A stretch of DNA of 64,000 nt, from positions 372,001 through 436,000 of the forward strand of contig JACKLJ010000003.1 in the NCBI GenBank assembly GCA_024235955.1, in the 5' to 3' direction. The DNA is from Burkholderiaceae bacterium (GTDB taxonomy: Bacteria > Pseudomonadota > Gammaproteobacteria > Burkholderiales > Burkholderiaceae_C). Below, one piece after another: positions 42,620-52,863 of this stretch. Each line of letters begins with the position of its first letter. Position 1 is the stretch's first letter. The notes under the pieces are model-generated. The model had not been told where the DNA came from. It did not search any database and saw only the letters and a list, made by a program, of their open reading frames with translations. The translations under genes were made by a program, and so were the position numbers.

Positions 42620-44974
42620 GTGCTGAGCGACAACCTCTATCCCCCCATCCCTGACGCGGTCGATTCCGCGCTGCTCAGCACGCGGCCGGGGCTGGCCGAT
42701 GGCGGCCCGGGGGCGCAGCGGCCGCTGTTGTTCGTTGAACAGCACGCAGTGCTGATGGCGGTCGCGGTGGCGCTGCTGGCGGCGCTGCTGAGCGTGGTGC
42801 TGGCGGTGCGCCAACCCTGGCTGGGGTTGACGCTGACGATGGACCCGCTCGCGTCCGAACCGACGGTGTTGCGCGTGGCCAGCGTCGCGCCGGCGTCGCC
42901 GGCGGCGCTGGCAGGCATCGCGCCGGGCGACCAGGTGCTGGCCATCGGCGGTGCAGGCGGTGTTTTGCGACCTGTCAGCGCGCGCGACGTGATGTTCAGC
43001 GAAGCCGCCCTGCACGACTATGCCCAATGGGAGACGTTCTTCGCCGCCCAGCGGCAACTGGCTCGATGGCAGAGCGGCGTCGCCATGCAATGGCAGATGC
43101 GCGTGGCCACGGGCGGCCAGCGCATCGCCACGCTCGCGCCCGCGCCCATTCGCCCGGTGGGCAGCCTGCCGGCGGCGTTCTGGCTGGTCGTGCTGGCGGG
43201 TGCCCTGGCGATGGTGCTGCCGGCCTGGGCGGTGCGCGCCACCGGGATGCGCGCGGCCACGGCGTGCCTTCTGCTGTCGGGCCTGGGGTGGCTGGTGGCG
43301 ACCGTGGGCGCCAGCGTCATTTCCCAGCCGGTGCGCGAACTGGCCATGGAGCCGGAGCTGTTCGCCGTGCTGTCGATGGCCAAGCGCGGCGGGTCGGTGC
43401 TGTTCATGCTGGGTCTGGTGGGGCTGATGATGTTCTATCCCACCCGCATTGCGTCGTGGCACGCCATGGTGGTGGCAACGGCGGTCGCCGTGGCGTGGAT
43501 GGTGGCGGCCTTCGCCCAGTGGCTGCCCACCCCGTCCATGGGCCGGCCGCTGCTCCTGGCGGTCGGCATGCTGGTGTGGCTGGTCCTGGCCGTGCGGCAG
43601 TGGCAACGCTCGGCCGGCGAAGCCCGCGACCGCGCGGCCCTGCGCTGGGTGGGCCTGTCGTTCTTGGTGGGGGCGGTCCTCTTCCTCAGCGTGGACCTCG
43701 TGCCCTGGTTCAAGGGACGTTCCGAGCTGCTGCCGCCAGCCTGGACCTTCGTACTCTGCTCGCTGCTGTTCGCGAGCGTGGTGCTGGCGGTGCGGCGCTA
43801 CCGGCTGTTCGACTACGACGTCTGGTCGCGCCATCTGCTGATCTCGCTGCTGACGGTGATCACGCTGGTGGGGCTGGACCTGCTGCTGCTGAACCTGCTG
43901 CCGCTGAACAACTGGCAGGGCCTGGGCATCAGCCTGGCGATTGGTGCTGGCCTCTACCTGCCGCTGCGGCAATGGATGTGGAACCGCTGGTTCGGCCGCA
44001 GCCAGCCCAATCTGCGCAATGCCACGGCGGTGCTGCTGACCATCGGCATGGTGCCGTCTTCCGACCGGCTGGCGCTGTGGCGCCGGCTGCTGGTGGAGCT
44101 GTTCAACACCGGACGCTTCGAAGTGATGGACGGCACCGATCCGCCCACGCCCGAGGCGGCTTCTCACGTGGTCCTGCTGGGCGACGGCGCGGCCATGTGG
44201 TTGCCGGAGACCGGTGATTTGCCGGCCGTGGTGCTGCAGCGGCGTGACCAGGGCCGGCGCCTGTTCACCAGCACCGACCGCCGCATGGCCGAGCGCCTGT
44301 GCGTGCTGATCGGCCAGCTGATCCAGAGCGGCGAAGCCTACCGGCGCGGCGTGAGCGAGGAGCGCGAGCGTATCGCCGACGACCTGCACGACGATCTCGG
44401 CGCCACGCTGCTGGCGGTGGTGCATGTGGCATCGCAGCCCGGTGGATCCCCGGCCGTGGCGGCGGCGGCGCGCCAGGCACTGGACGAGATGCGTTCGGCC
44501 GTGCGCAACATGAAGGCGCGTCCGGCACCGGTGGAAGAGATGGTGGCCGACTGGCGTTCAGACACCGTCTCGCGGCTCAACGGGGCCGGCATCGAGGCCG
44601 ACTGGGATGCCCAGGTCAGCCGGCCCGAGGCGCTGGTGCCTCCGCGCACCGTGCACCAGCTCACCCGCGTGCTGCGCGAAGCCATTTCCAACGTGATGCG
44701 GCACAGCGGTGCCTCGCGCTGCGCCGTGCATGTGAACGTGGGGCAGGGCGACATCCAGCTGGAAGTGGAAGACAACGGCGTCGGCATCGACTGGAACTCG
44801 GACGCCACACGCCGCGGCCAGGGCCTGGCCAACATCGAGCGCCGCGTGCGCCGGCTGGGCGGCATGCACCGCTTCATGCAGGGGCCGATGGGCGGTACCT
44901 TGCTGATGGTGCGGGTGCCGTTCGAGGCGTTCAGCTCGGTACCCGGCGACATAGTCAAGGACATCACCAAATAG
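42620..44974 (+). CDS. PDZ-domain sensor histidine kinase (NarL-type, HisKA_3)
   Basis: About 784 aa. An N-terminal membrane span (about residues 35-55) is followed by a PDZ-like periplasmic domain (SVAPASPAALAGIAPGDQVL), then seven or so membrane spans (about 180-430). The cytoplasmic kinase has the phosphoacceptor block EERERIADDLHDDLGATLLA and ATPase block DNGVGIDWNSDATRRGQGLA. Start choice is uncertain: GTG at 42620 avoids overlap with phoH; TTG at 42581 is also in frame. It is followed after 60 nt by its response regulator. The signal is unknown. Confidence 0.85.
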   Translation: MLSDNLYPPIPDAVDSALLSTRPGLADGGPGAQRPLLFVEQHAVLMAVAVALLAALLSVVLAVRQPWLGLTLTMDPLASEPTVLRVASVAPASPAALAGIAPGDQVLAIGGAGGVLRPVSARDVMFSEAALHDYAQWETFFAAQRQLARWQSGVAMQWQMRVATGGQRIATLAPAPIRPVGSLPAAFWLVVLAGALAMVLPAWAVRATGMRAATACLLLSGLGWLVATVGASVISQPVRELAMEPELFAVLSMAKRGGSVLFMLGLVGLMMFYPTRIASWHAMVVATAVAVAWMVAAFAQWLPTPSMGRPLLLAVGMLVWLVLAVRQWQRSAGEARDRAALRWVGLSFLVGAVLFLSVDLVPWFKGRSELLPPAWTFVLCSLLFASVVLAVRRYRLFDYDVWSRHLLISLLTVITLVGLDLLLLNLLPLNNWQGLGISLAIGAGLYLPLRQWMWNRWFGRSQPNLRNATAVLLTIGMVPSSDRLALWRRLLVELFNTGRFEVMDGTDPPTPEAASHVVLLGDGAAMWLPETGDLPAVVLQRRDQGRRLFTSTDRRMAERLCVLIGQLIQSGEAYRRGVSEERERIADDLHDDLGATLLAVVHVASQPGGSPAVAAAARQALDEMRSAVRNMKARPAPVEEMVADWRSDTVSRLNGAGIEADWDAQVSRPEALVPPRTVHQLTRVLREAISNVMRHSGASRCAVHVNVGQGDIQLEVEDNGVGIDWNSDATRRGQGLANIERRVRRLGGMHRFMQGPMGGTLLMVRVPFEAFSSVPGDIVKDITK

Positions 44975-45034
44975 TTCATGTTTCCCTCCGACACACTCGC
45001 GACCCGGCGCCTGGCTGCGGCTAGCATGGGTTCC

Positions 45035-45694
45035 ATGAGCACCACCCTGATCGTCGAGGATTTGCCGGACATCCGCGAATGGCTGGGCGAGGTCGCGCGC
45101 GCGGCTCTGCCGGGCACGTCGGTGGTGGCCGTGGGGCGCTGCGACGAGGGCGTGGCGGTGGCCACGCGCCAGCCCTTCGACTACGCGCTGGTTGACCTGG
45201 GCCTGCCCGATGGCTCGGGCACCACCGTGATCCAGACGCTGCGCACCCACCAACCCAACACCATCGTGGTGGTCATGACCATCCACGACGACGACGACCA
45301 CCTGTTCCCCGCGCTGCAGGCCGGCGCCTTCGGCTACCTGCTGAAGGACCAGCCGCGCGAGATCGTGATCGCGCAGCTGCGGCGCATCACCGAAGGCGAG
45401 CCGCCGCTGTCCTCGCCGGTGGCGCGCCGGGTGCTGAACTACTTCATCGCCGGTGGGCCGCGCCAGTTCGGTGCCGAGCGCTTCGATCCCGACGCGGTGC
45501 AGCTCACTGCCCGCGAGACCGAGATCCTGCAACGCGTGGCCAAGGGCTTCACGCTGCCGGAGATCGCCACGCAGATCGGCCTGTCGCGCCACACCGTCGC
45601 CGACTACGTGAAGCAGATCTACCGCAAGCTCAACGTCTCCTCACGCGCCGAGGCCGCGCTGGAAGCCGCGCGCCGCGGTCTCGTGCGGCCCTGA
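45035..45694 (+). CDS. LuxR/NarL-family response regulator
   Basis: 219 aa. The receiver domain has acidic residues in LIVEDLPD, phosphoacceptor Asp in YALVDLGLPDGSG and Lys in GYLLKDQP. The C-terminal LuxR-type helix-turn-helix is LTARETEILQRVAKGFTLPE with IGLSRHTVADYVKQIYRKLN. It pairs with the kinase just upstream. Starts at 45026 (MGSMST) and 45035 are both possible; the latter gives the usual short N-terminus. Confidence 0.93.
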   Translation: MSTTLIVEDLPDIREWLGEVARAALPGTSVVAVGRCDEGVAVATRQPFDYALVDLGLPDGSGTTVIQTLRTHQPNTIVVVMTIHDDDDHLFPALQAGAFGYLLKDQPREIVIAQLRRITEGEPPLSSPVARRVLNYFIAGGPRQFGAERFDPDAVQLTARETEILQRVAKGFTLPEIATQIGLSRHTVADYVKQIYRKLNVSSRAEAALEAARRGLVRP

Positions 45695-45743
45695 GCGGAG
45701 GCAGGGGAGAGGCCGCGCGACGTCTCTTTCTTGCTCTCATGGT

Positions 45744-45779
45744 GATAGCTGCCAACGCCTGCCCGACAAGGGCTGGAGG
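45744..45779 (-). repeat. Family A hairpin repeat, copy 11 (diverged)
   Basis: TGATAGCTGCCAACGCCTGC then AAGGGCTGGAGGG; recognisable but with changed stem. It lies between the response regulator gene and ruvA. Confidence 0.55.
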
Positions 45780-45850
45780 GTGATTTATCATCCAATTTGC
45801 ACCGGACGCACGTTCTGGTGCGGCCCTTCCGTGTTTACCGAAAGCTCCCC

Positions 45851-46423
45851 GTGATCGGACGCCTCAGCGGCCTTCTGGCCGAGAAGAACCCGCCCCTCAT
45901 CCTGCTCGACTGCCACGGCGTCGGCTACGAGGTGTGGGTGCCCATGAGCACCTTCTACAACCTGCCGGCGGTGGGCGACAAGCTGGTGCTGCTCACGCAC
46001 TTCGTGGTGCGCGAGGATGCGCAGATGCTGTATGGCTTCGGCAGCGAGAACGAGCGCGCGGCGTTCCGTGAATTGATCAAGATCAGCGGCATTGGCCCGC
46101 GCATGGCGCTGGCGGTGCTGTCCGGCATGAGCGTGACCGACCTGGCCCAGGCCGTGACCACCCAGGACGCGGCGCGCCTGACCAAAGTGCCGGGCATCGG
46201 CAAGAAGACCGCCGAGCGCCTGTTGCTCGAACTCAAGGGCAAGCTCGGCGCCGAGCTGGGCTCCACCCAGGCGCCCGTGGGCGATGCGCAGGGCGACATC
46301 CAGCAGGCCCTGTTGGCCCTGGGCTACAGCGACAAGGAAGCCGCCGCCGCGCTCAAGGCCCTGCCGGCCGGCGTGGGCGTGAGCGACGGCATCAAGCTGG
46401 CGCTGAAGGCGTTGGCCAACTGA
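45851..46423 (+). CDS. ruvA: Holliday junction branch migration protein RuvA
   Basis: 190 aa; tetrameric junction-binding subunit of RuvABC. GTG at 45851 gives the canonical N-terminus (M/V)IGRLSGLLAEK; the longer frame starts are spurious. Two helix-hairpin-helix motifs are visible, ISGIGPRMALAVLSG and VPGIGKKTAERLLLELKGKL, plus the C-terminal RuvB-binding domain ending in IKLALKALAN. RuvB lies 3.5 kb downstream on the same strand, beyond a protease gene and an IS element. Confidence 0.96.
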   Translation: MIGRLSGLLAEKNPPLILLDCHGVGYEVWVPMSTFYNLPAVGDKLVLLTHFVVREDAQMLYGFGSENERAAFRELIKISGIGPRMALAVLSGMSVTDLAQAVTTQDAARLTKVPGIGKKTAERLLLELKGKLGAELGSTQAPVGDAQGDIQQALLALGYSDKEAAAALKALPAGVGVSDGIKLALKALAN

Positions 46424-47355
46424 GTCCGTTGCGCGTGAGGGCCAGTTTCTTCCGCCCCCGGTGCGTCCCCAATGCGGGTGCCTCTTTTGTTCAGCACGCT
46501 TTTGCCATGAGTCATCGTTCCATTGAACCGTCCGCGCCCCGGGCGCCTTTCCGTGCAGTGCTTGCCGCCTGTCTGCTGGGCGCGGCGTTGGCCGGCTGCG
46601 GCGGTGGCGGGGGCGCGGGTGTCGGCCAGACGGAAGGTGTGGCGCCCGCAACACCGCAGCGCCAGATGGGCGCGCTCGAAGGCACCACTGCCCTGGATGA
46701 GCGCCAGGTCCAGATCCGCGAAGTGGCCCAGGCTGTTGCGGACCGTGCGATCCCCCGCGTGATCGCGCTCCCGGCCCTTCCGGAGACTAGGAGCGAGGCG
46801 TTGCCGGTGGCCGGGCCGGGGCAGCCGCAACAGATCGGCTTCAGCCGCAGCGTGGTGTTGGCCGCCGACGCTGGTGCCACGGCGCAGCTGTTGGACTGGA
46901 CCACCGCGGCCGATGGCAGCCGCCGTGCGGCGATCGACGTCAGGTCGCCGGATGCCAGGGGCGTGCGGCTGGGCCTGCGCGTGCAGCAATTGCCCCCGGG
47001 CACCGTGCTCCGGGTGTACGGCCCTGGCGCGCAGCAGATGCTGGAAATCAGTGGTACCGAGGTGCTGCGCAGCATTCAGCGGAACCTCGATGGCGGCGCC
47101 ACCGGCGACGACGCCTACACCTACTGGCTGCCCTCGGTGGACGGCGCCGAGGCCGTGCTGGAGGCAGAACTGGCGCCGGGCGTGAACCCGGCCCTGTTCA
47201 AGGTGGCGCTGCCCCGGGTGGTGCACCTCAAGGTGCTGCCCGGCGACGCGCTGGAAACACCCCAGGCCGCCGGGGCCTGCAACGTCGATGTGATGTGCAC
47301 GGCGGCCCAGGACACCCAGAGCCGGTCCGTGGCGCGCATGAGCTTCGTGGATGGC

Positions 47356-48749
47356 GGGAGTGTCAGGATTTCTGTGTGTGAGGCTGTTGAATCCGTCACT
47401 CAATCGTGAGGCGGCTTGGTGATCTTACTGGCCCGATCTGGTAAATCGGTCCTCGTAGAGGATCGCAAATTGGTTCATCGCTGATTTCCAGTGGTTGGCC
47501 GCCCGCCCCCAGTCCGCGGTGATGTTGCGCAGCGCCAGCCAGATCAGCTTGGTGGCCGCCTCGTCGCTGGGGAAGTGGCCGCGCGTTTTGATGATCTTGC
47601 GCAGCCGTGCGTTCACGCTCTCGATGGCGTTGGTGGTGTAGATCACGCGCCGCACCTCGGGCGGGAAGGCGAAGAACGGGATGACCTTGTCCCAGGCCCG
47701 GCGCCAGGCGCTGACCACGGTCGGGAACCGCTGCCCCCAGGGGCCGGCCGCAAACGCATCCAACTCGGCCTCGGCCGCCTCGGCGCTCACCGCGGTGTAG
47801 ATGGGTTTGATGGCTGCGGCCAGCGCCTTGCGGTCTTTCCATGACGCAAAGTCCAGGCCACCCCGGATCAGGTGCACGATGCAGGTCTGCAGCGTCGTCG
47901 CCGGGAACACTGCGCCCAGCGCCTCTGGCATGCCCTTGAGGCCGTCGGTGACGGCAATCAGGATGTCCTGCACCCCGCGCGTCTTCAGATCGTTGAAGAC
48001 CTTCATCCAGAACTTCGCCCCCTCGGTGTTCTCGATCCAGATTCCCAGGATGTCGCGCGAGCCGTCAGGCAGTACGCCCAGCGCCAGGTAGACGGCCTTG
48101 GAGCGCACCACCGCATCCTCGCGAATCTTGACCCGCAGCGCATCGAAGAACACCACCGGGTACATCGCCTCCAGCGGCCGTGTCTGCCAGGCCGTGACCT
48201 CGCCCATCACCTCATCGGTGACACGGCTGATGAGCTCGGGCGAGACGTCCACCGAGTACATCTCAGCCAGGAAACCCTGGATCTCGCGCACCGTCATGCC
48301 GCGTGCGTACATGGCGATGATCTTGTCGTCGAAACCCGTAAAGCGCCGCTCGTGCTTGCCAATGAGCTGCGGCTCGAAGCTGCCTTCGCGATCGCGTGGG
48401 ACATCGATGCGCAGCGCCCCCACATCGGTCAGTACGGTCTTGGTGCTCTTGCCGTTGCGGTGGTTGGCTGATCCGCCTGTGGGCTTGGCTTGGCCGGGCG
48501 CATAGCCTAGGTGATGACTCATCTCGGCGCCCAGCGCCCGCTCAAGAATTGACTTCTTGAACTGATCGAACAGCCCTTGGACTTGGCCCGGCGTCATGGG
48601 CCCGGTCACCAACTGGTCAAGCAGCTCGGCCGGGATGTGAAATTGCGGCTGTGCCGCCTGGTCCGCCAAAGCGGTGGGTTTGGTCTTGCGTGGCATTCAT
48701 GCTCCTTGTCGACATGCTATGCCTCACACACAAAATTTCTGACAAGCTC
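47356..48749 (-). mobile_element. IS256-family insertion sequence with 8-bp target duplication
   Basis: About 1394 bp. Imperfect terminal inverted repeats share GTGTGTGAGGC and GTCAG at both ends (left 47356-47384, right 48721-48749). TGGATGGC flanks both sides, at 47348-47355 and 48750-48757, matching the 8-9 bp duplication typical of IS256. One transposase gene reads on the minus strand. Intact ends and an intact duplication mean the insertion is recent. Confidence 0.92.
47425..48696 (-). CDS. IS256-family transposase
   Basis: 423 aa, full length for the Transposase_mut family. N-terminal GAEMSHHLGY and NHRNGKSTKTV lead to the DDE catalytic core, with Asp in VVFFDALRVKI, Asp in AVTDGLKGMPEAL and Glu in TTNAIESVNARLRKI. 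The ATG at 48696 gives MPRKTKPTALADQAAQ. Reads opposite to the host protease gene. No frame disruption is seen, so the element may be active. Confidence 0.95.
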   Translation of the reverse strand: MPRKTKPTALADQAAQPQFHIPAELLDQLVTGPMTPGQVQGLFDQFKKSILERALGAEMSHHLGYAPGQAKPTGGSANHRNGKSTKTVLTDVGALRIDVPRDREGSFEPQLIGKHERRFTGFDDKIIAMYARGMTVREIQGFLAEMYSVDVSPELISRVTDEVMGEVTAWQTRPLEAMYPVVFFDALRVKIREDAVVRSKAVYLALGVLPDGSRDILGIWIENTEGAKFWMKVFNDLKTRGVQDILIAVTDGLKGMPEALGAVFPATTLQTCIVHLIRGGLDFASWKDRKALAAAIKPIYTAVSAEAAEAELDAFAAGPWGQRFPTVVSAWRRAWDKVIPFFAFPPEVRRVIYTTNAIESVNARLRKIIKTRGHFPSDEAATKLIWLALRNITADWGRAANHWKSAMNQFAILYEDRFTRSGQ

Positions 48750-49892
48750 TGGATGGCCTTTACGCTTACGCCTGCACGGGCACCCTGCTGAACAACACCA
48801 AGGTCGACTACACGCCTTATCTGCTAAGCGCCAACCACTGCATATCCCGCCAATCGGTAGCCTCGTCGCTGGAAACCTACTGGAACTACCGCTCGTCAAG
48901 CTGCAACAGCCAGACCCAGGCCGGCGACATGCAGCGCGTCAGCGGCGGTGCGCAGCTGCTGTGGAACAGCAGCGGCACCGATACCTCGCTCATGCGCCTC
49001 AACGGCGGTCCGCCATCCGGCGCGATTTTTGCCGGCTGGAACGCCGAGGCGCCCGTCACCCCTGGCGCCAGCGTGTTTTCCGTCCACCACCCCGACGGCG
49101 GCTGGCAGAAATACAGCGCGGGCACCATGCCGGGCTATGCAGCCTGCACAGGCACCTACTGCCTGGATGCTCCGGTTGGGTCGGCCTCGCACCTCATCGT
49201 CACCTGGTCGCGGGGAGTGACCGAGCCGGGTAGCAGCGGTGGGGCGCTGTTTTCAAGCAGCGGCAAGGTCATCGGCCAGCTCTCGGGAGGCACGTCAAGT
49301 TGCAGCAACCCCGGTGGTGAAGACTTTTATGGGCGCCTGGACCTAGCCTACGCCAACGGCCTGTACCAGTGGCTCAGCCCGACTGGCGCGGCCACGGGCA
49401 CGCGCTCGCCCGTTTACCGCTTCTACAACAGCGTCACCGCCGCCCACTTCTACACCAACAACCAGCTGGAACGCGACTACGTCATCGCCAACTACCCCAC
49501 TTACAGCTATGAAGGTGCGGCTTACTACGCCTACAACAGCGCCACGCCCGGAACGTCGGCGGTCTACCGCTTCTACAACACCCGGACACGGGTGCACTTC
49601 TACACCATCAACCCCGCCGAACGCGACTACGTGATCGCGACGCTGCCCGACTTCCACTACGAGGGGCCGACTTGGTACGCCCAGACCGGGGCGGGCAACG
49701 ACGCCAGCCCGCTGTACCGCTTCTACAGTTCGTTGCGCGGTGCCCATTTCTATACCCTCAGCGCCAGCGAGCGCGATTACGTGATCGCCACGCTGCCCGA
49801 TTTCAACTATGAAGGCATCGGGTTCTACACTTGGGCCCAACCATGACGGTGCCGGCCGAGGGTCGTGTCGTCTGCACCACCCAGGAGAGCGT

Positions 49893-50959
<1,067 letters not shown>

Positions 50960-50963
<4 letters not shown>

Positions 50964-52003
50964 GCGCCCGCCCGGGCGGCCTGCGCGCCGCTTTCGTACC
51001 AGCCGCGAGAGCGGTTGACGATGCGCACCACCAGCAGCATCACCGGCACTTCGATCAGCACGCCCACCACGGTGGCCAGCGCGGCCCCGGAGTGCAGTCC
51101 GAACAGCGAGATCGCCGCCGCCACCGCCAGCTCGAAGAAGTTGCTGGCGCCGATCAGTGCCGACGGGCAGGCCACGTCGTGCGCCTCGCCCAGCGCGCGG
51201 TTGAGGCCGTAGGCCAGCGCCGAGTTGAACAGCACCTGGATCAGGATCGGCACCGCCAGCAGGGCAATCACCAGTGGCTGCTTCAGAATCTGCTCACCCT
51301 GAAAGGCGAACAGCAGCACCAGCGTGGCCAGCAGCGCCGCCATCGACCACGGGCCGATGCGCGCCATGGCCGCCTCCAGCGCCTGCGGGCCGCGCGCCAG
51401 CAGCGCGCGCCGCCAGAACTGGGCGATGGCGAGCGGCACCACGATGTAGAGCAGCACCGACGTCGCCAGCGTGGCCCATGGCACGCTGATCGAGGCCACG
51501 CCCAGCAGCAGCGCGACCAGCGGCGCGAAGGCCAGCACCATGATGGTGTCGTTCAGCGCCACCTGGCTCAGCGTGAACAGCGGGTCGCCGCCGGTCAGCC
51601 GGCTCCACACGAACACCATGGCCGTGCACGGCGCCGCGGCCAACAGGATCAGCCCGGCGATGTAGCTGTCGATCTGCTCAGGCGGCAGCCAGGGCGCGAA
51701 CAGGTGCCGGATGAACAGCCAGCCCAGCAGCGCCATCGAGAACGGCTTGACCAGCCAGTTGACGAACAGCGTCACACCGATGCCGCGCACGTGGCGGCGC
51801 ACCTGGCCCAGCGCGCCGAAGTCCACCTTGACCAGCATCGGGATGATCATCACCCAGATCAGCGCGCCCACCGGCAGGTTGACGCGCGCCACTTCGAGCC
51901 GGCTGACGGCCTGGAAGGCGGACGGAAACGCCTGACCGAGCAGCACCCCGGCAACGATGCACAGGGCCACCCAGAGCGTCAGGTAGCGTTCGAAGATGTT
52001 CAT
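50960..52003 (-). CDS. acr3: ACR3-type arsenite efflux transporter
   Basis: 347 aa with about ten membrane spans; exports arsenite using the proton motive force. The family's essential TM4 cysteine is in LAAAPCTAMVFVWS, and the ligand-region ALNDTIMVLAFAPLV and SALIGASNFFELAVA are conserved. The N-terminus MNIFERYLTLWVALCIVAGV is typical. It is the last gene of the arsenic operon, separated from arsC by a family A repeat. Confidence 0.94.
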
Positions 52004-52009
52004 GATGAA

Positions 52010-52049
52010 ATTGGCACCTGGCCCTTGCGTGGAGGGCGCAGGCAGCTAT
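52010..52049 (+). repeat. Family A hairpin repeat, copy 12
   Basis: TTGGCACCTGGCCC then GAGGGCGCAGGCAGCTAT, lying within the arsenic operon between arsC and acr3 and immediately upstream of the acr3 start codon. Confidence 0.7.
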
Positions 52050-52078
52050 GAATTTGGTAGTCCTTGAGGTGGTCGCCT

Positions 52079-52624
52079 TCACTGGTTGGCCAGTGCCTGC
52101 GCGCTGTCCTGCAGCATCGTCCGGGCGAGTTTTTCCGGCGGCAGCGCAGCCAGCAGTTCCAGCCGCCGCTTGATGGCCAGCAGGGTCTGCCGGAAGGCTT
52201 CTCGCCGCTGCTCCTCCGTGCCTTGCACCGCGGACGGGTCGGCATAGCCCCAGTGCGCCGTGGCCGGCTGGCCAGGCCACCAGGGGCACACCTCGCCGGC
52301 GGCGTTGTCGCACACGGTGATCACCAGGTCCATGTGCGGCGCATCGGGGCCGCCGAACGCGTCCCAGCTCTTGCTGTGCAATCCCTCGGTCGAGATGCCG
52401 GCCCGTTGCAGCACCTGCAGCGCCAGCGGGTTGGGTTGCGTGCCCGGGTGGCTGCCGGCACTGTATGCCTGGAAGCGGCCAGCGCCGATATGGTTCAGCA
52501 GCGCTTCGGCGAGGACGCTGCGTGCCGAGTTGTGGGTGCAGAGGAACAGCACACGGAGGGGCTGGCCAGCCATGGCAAGGTGATCCGGTGTGGAGGCATG
52601 TTGCCGTATCGCGACCGAGGTCAT
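52079..52624 (-). CDS. arsC: Arsenate reductase, thioredoxin-coupled (LMW phosphatase fold)
   Basis: 181 aa. P-loop LFLCTHNSARS supplies the nucleophilic cysteine; further redox cysteines are in VCDNAAGEVCPWW. The fold matches low-molecular-weight phosphatase type ArsC, reducing arsenate to arsenite for Acr3 to export. Start ATG at 52624 overlaps the stop of the thioredoxin-like gene (ATGA), suggesting coupling. An internal ATG (MAGQPLRVLF) would give a shorter protein. Confidence 0.92.
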   Translation of the reverse strand: MTSVAIRQHASTPDHLAMAGQPLRVLFLCTHNSARSVLAEALLNHIGAGRFQAYSAGSHPGTQPNPLALQVLQRAGISTEGLHSKSWDAFGGPDAPHMDLVITVCDNAAGEVCPWWPGQPATAHWGYADPSAVQGTEEQRREAFRQTLLAIKRRLELLAALPPEKLARTMLQDSAQALANQ

Positions 52625-52851
52625 GGCAGCAGCCGGCCAATCTCATCCGCCGCCAGCACGCGGCCGGTGGAGACCAGCTTGCCGTCGATGGCCAGACCGG
52701 GCGTGCTCATCACGCCGCGCCTGGCGATCTCGACGGGGTTGGTGACCTTGACCACCTCGGCGGATTTGCCGGCGGCCGCCAGCGCGGCTTCCGCGTTTTC
52801 GCCAAGCTGGATGCAGCGCTTGCATCCGGAACCCAGGATTTCGATCTTCAT
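52621..52851 (-). CDS. Small thioredoxin-family redox protein
   Basis: 76 aa. MKIEILGSGCKRC carries a CxxC redox pair at the N-terminus, followed by a thioredoxin-like VEIARRGVMSTPGLAIDGKL with the cis-proline. Similar small proteins accompany permeases and ArsC in ars and mercury-type loci, and could recycle ArsC or pass metalloids; this is inference. Overlaps arsC by 4 nt and follows the permease gene after 12 nt. Confidence 0.85.
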   Translation of the reverse strand: MKIEILGSGCKRCIQLGENAEAALAAAGKSAEVVKVTNPVEIARRGVMSTPGLAIDGKLVSTGRVLAADEIGRLLP

Positions 52852-52863
52852 TGCAGCGTCCTT

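Larger units (their letters stand above)
46507..49846 (+). pseudogene. Secreted trypsin-like serine protease with DUF5648 repeats, disrupted by IS256 element
   Basis: Two exact fragments, 46507-47355 and 48758-49846, join in frame once the insertion and one 8-bp duplicate are removed, giving a 645-aa protein. The N-terminus has a lipoprotein-type signal with LLGAALAGC and a Gly-rich linker. The protease part straddles the insertion (SFVDG joined to LYAYACTGTLLNN); catalytic His is in LLSANHC, a candidate Asp in GTDTSLMRL and Ser in EPGSSGGAL. Three DUF5648-like repeats follow, each with YRFYN, HFYT and ERDYVIA. The upstream fragment alone would be made as a truncated product ending inside the IS. 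Confidence 0.88.
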
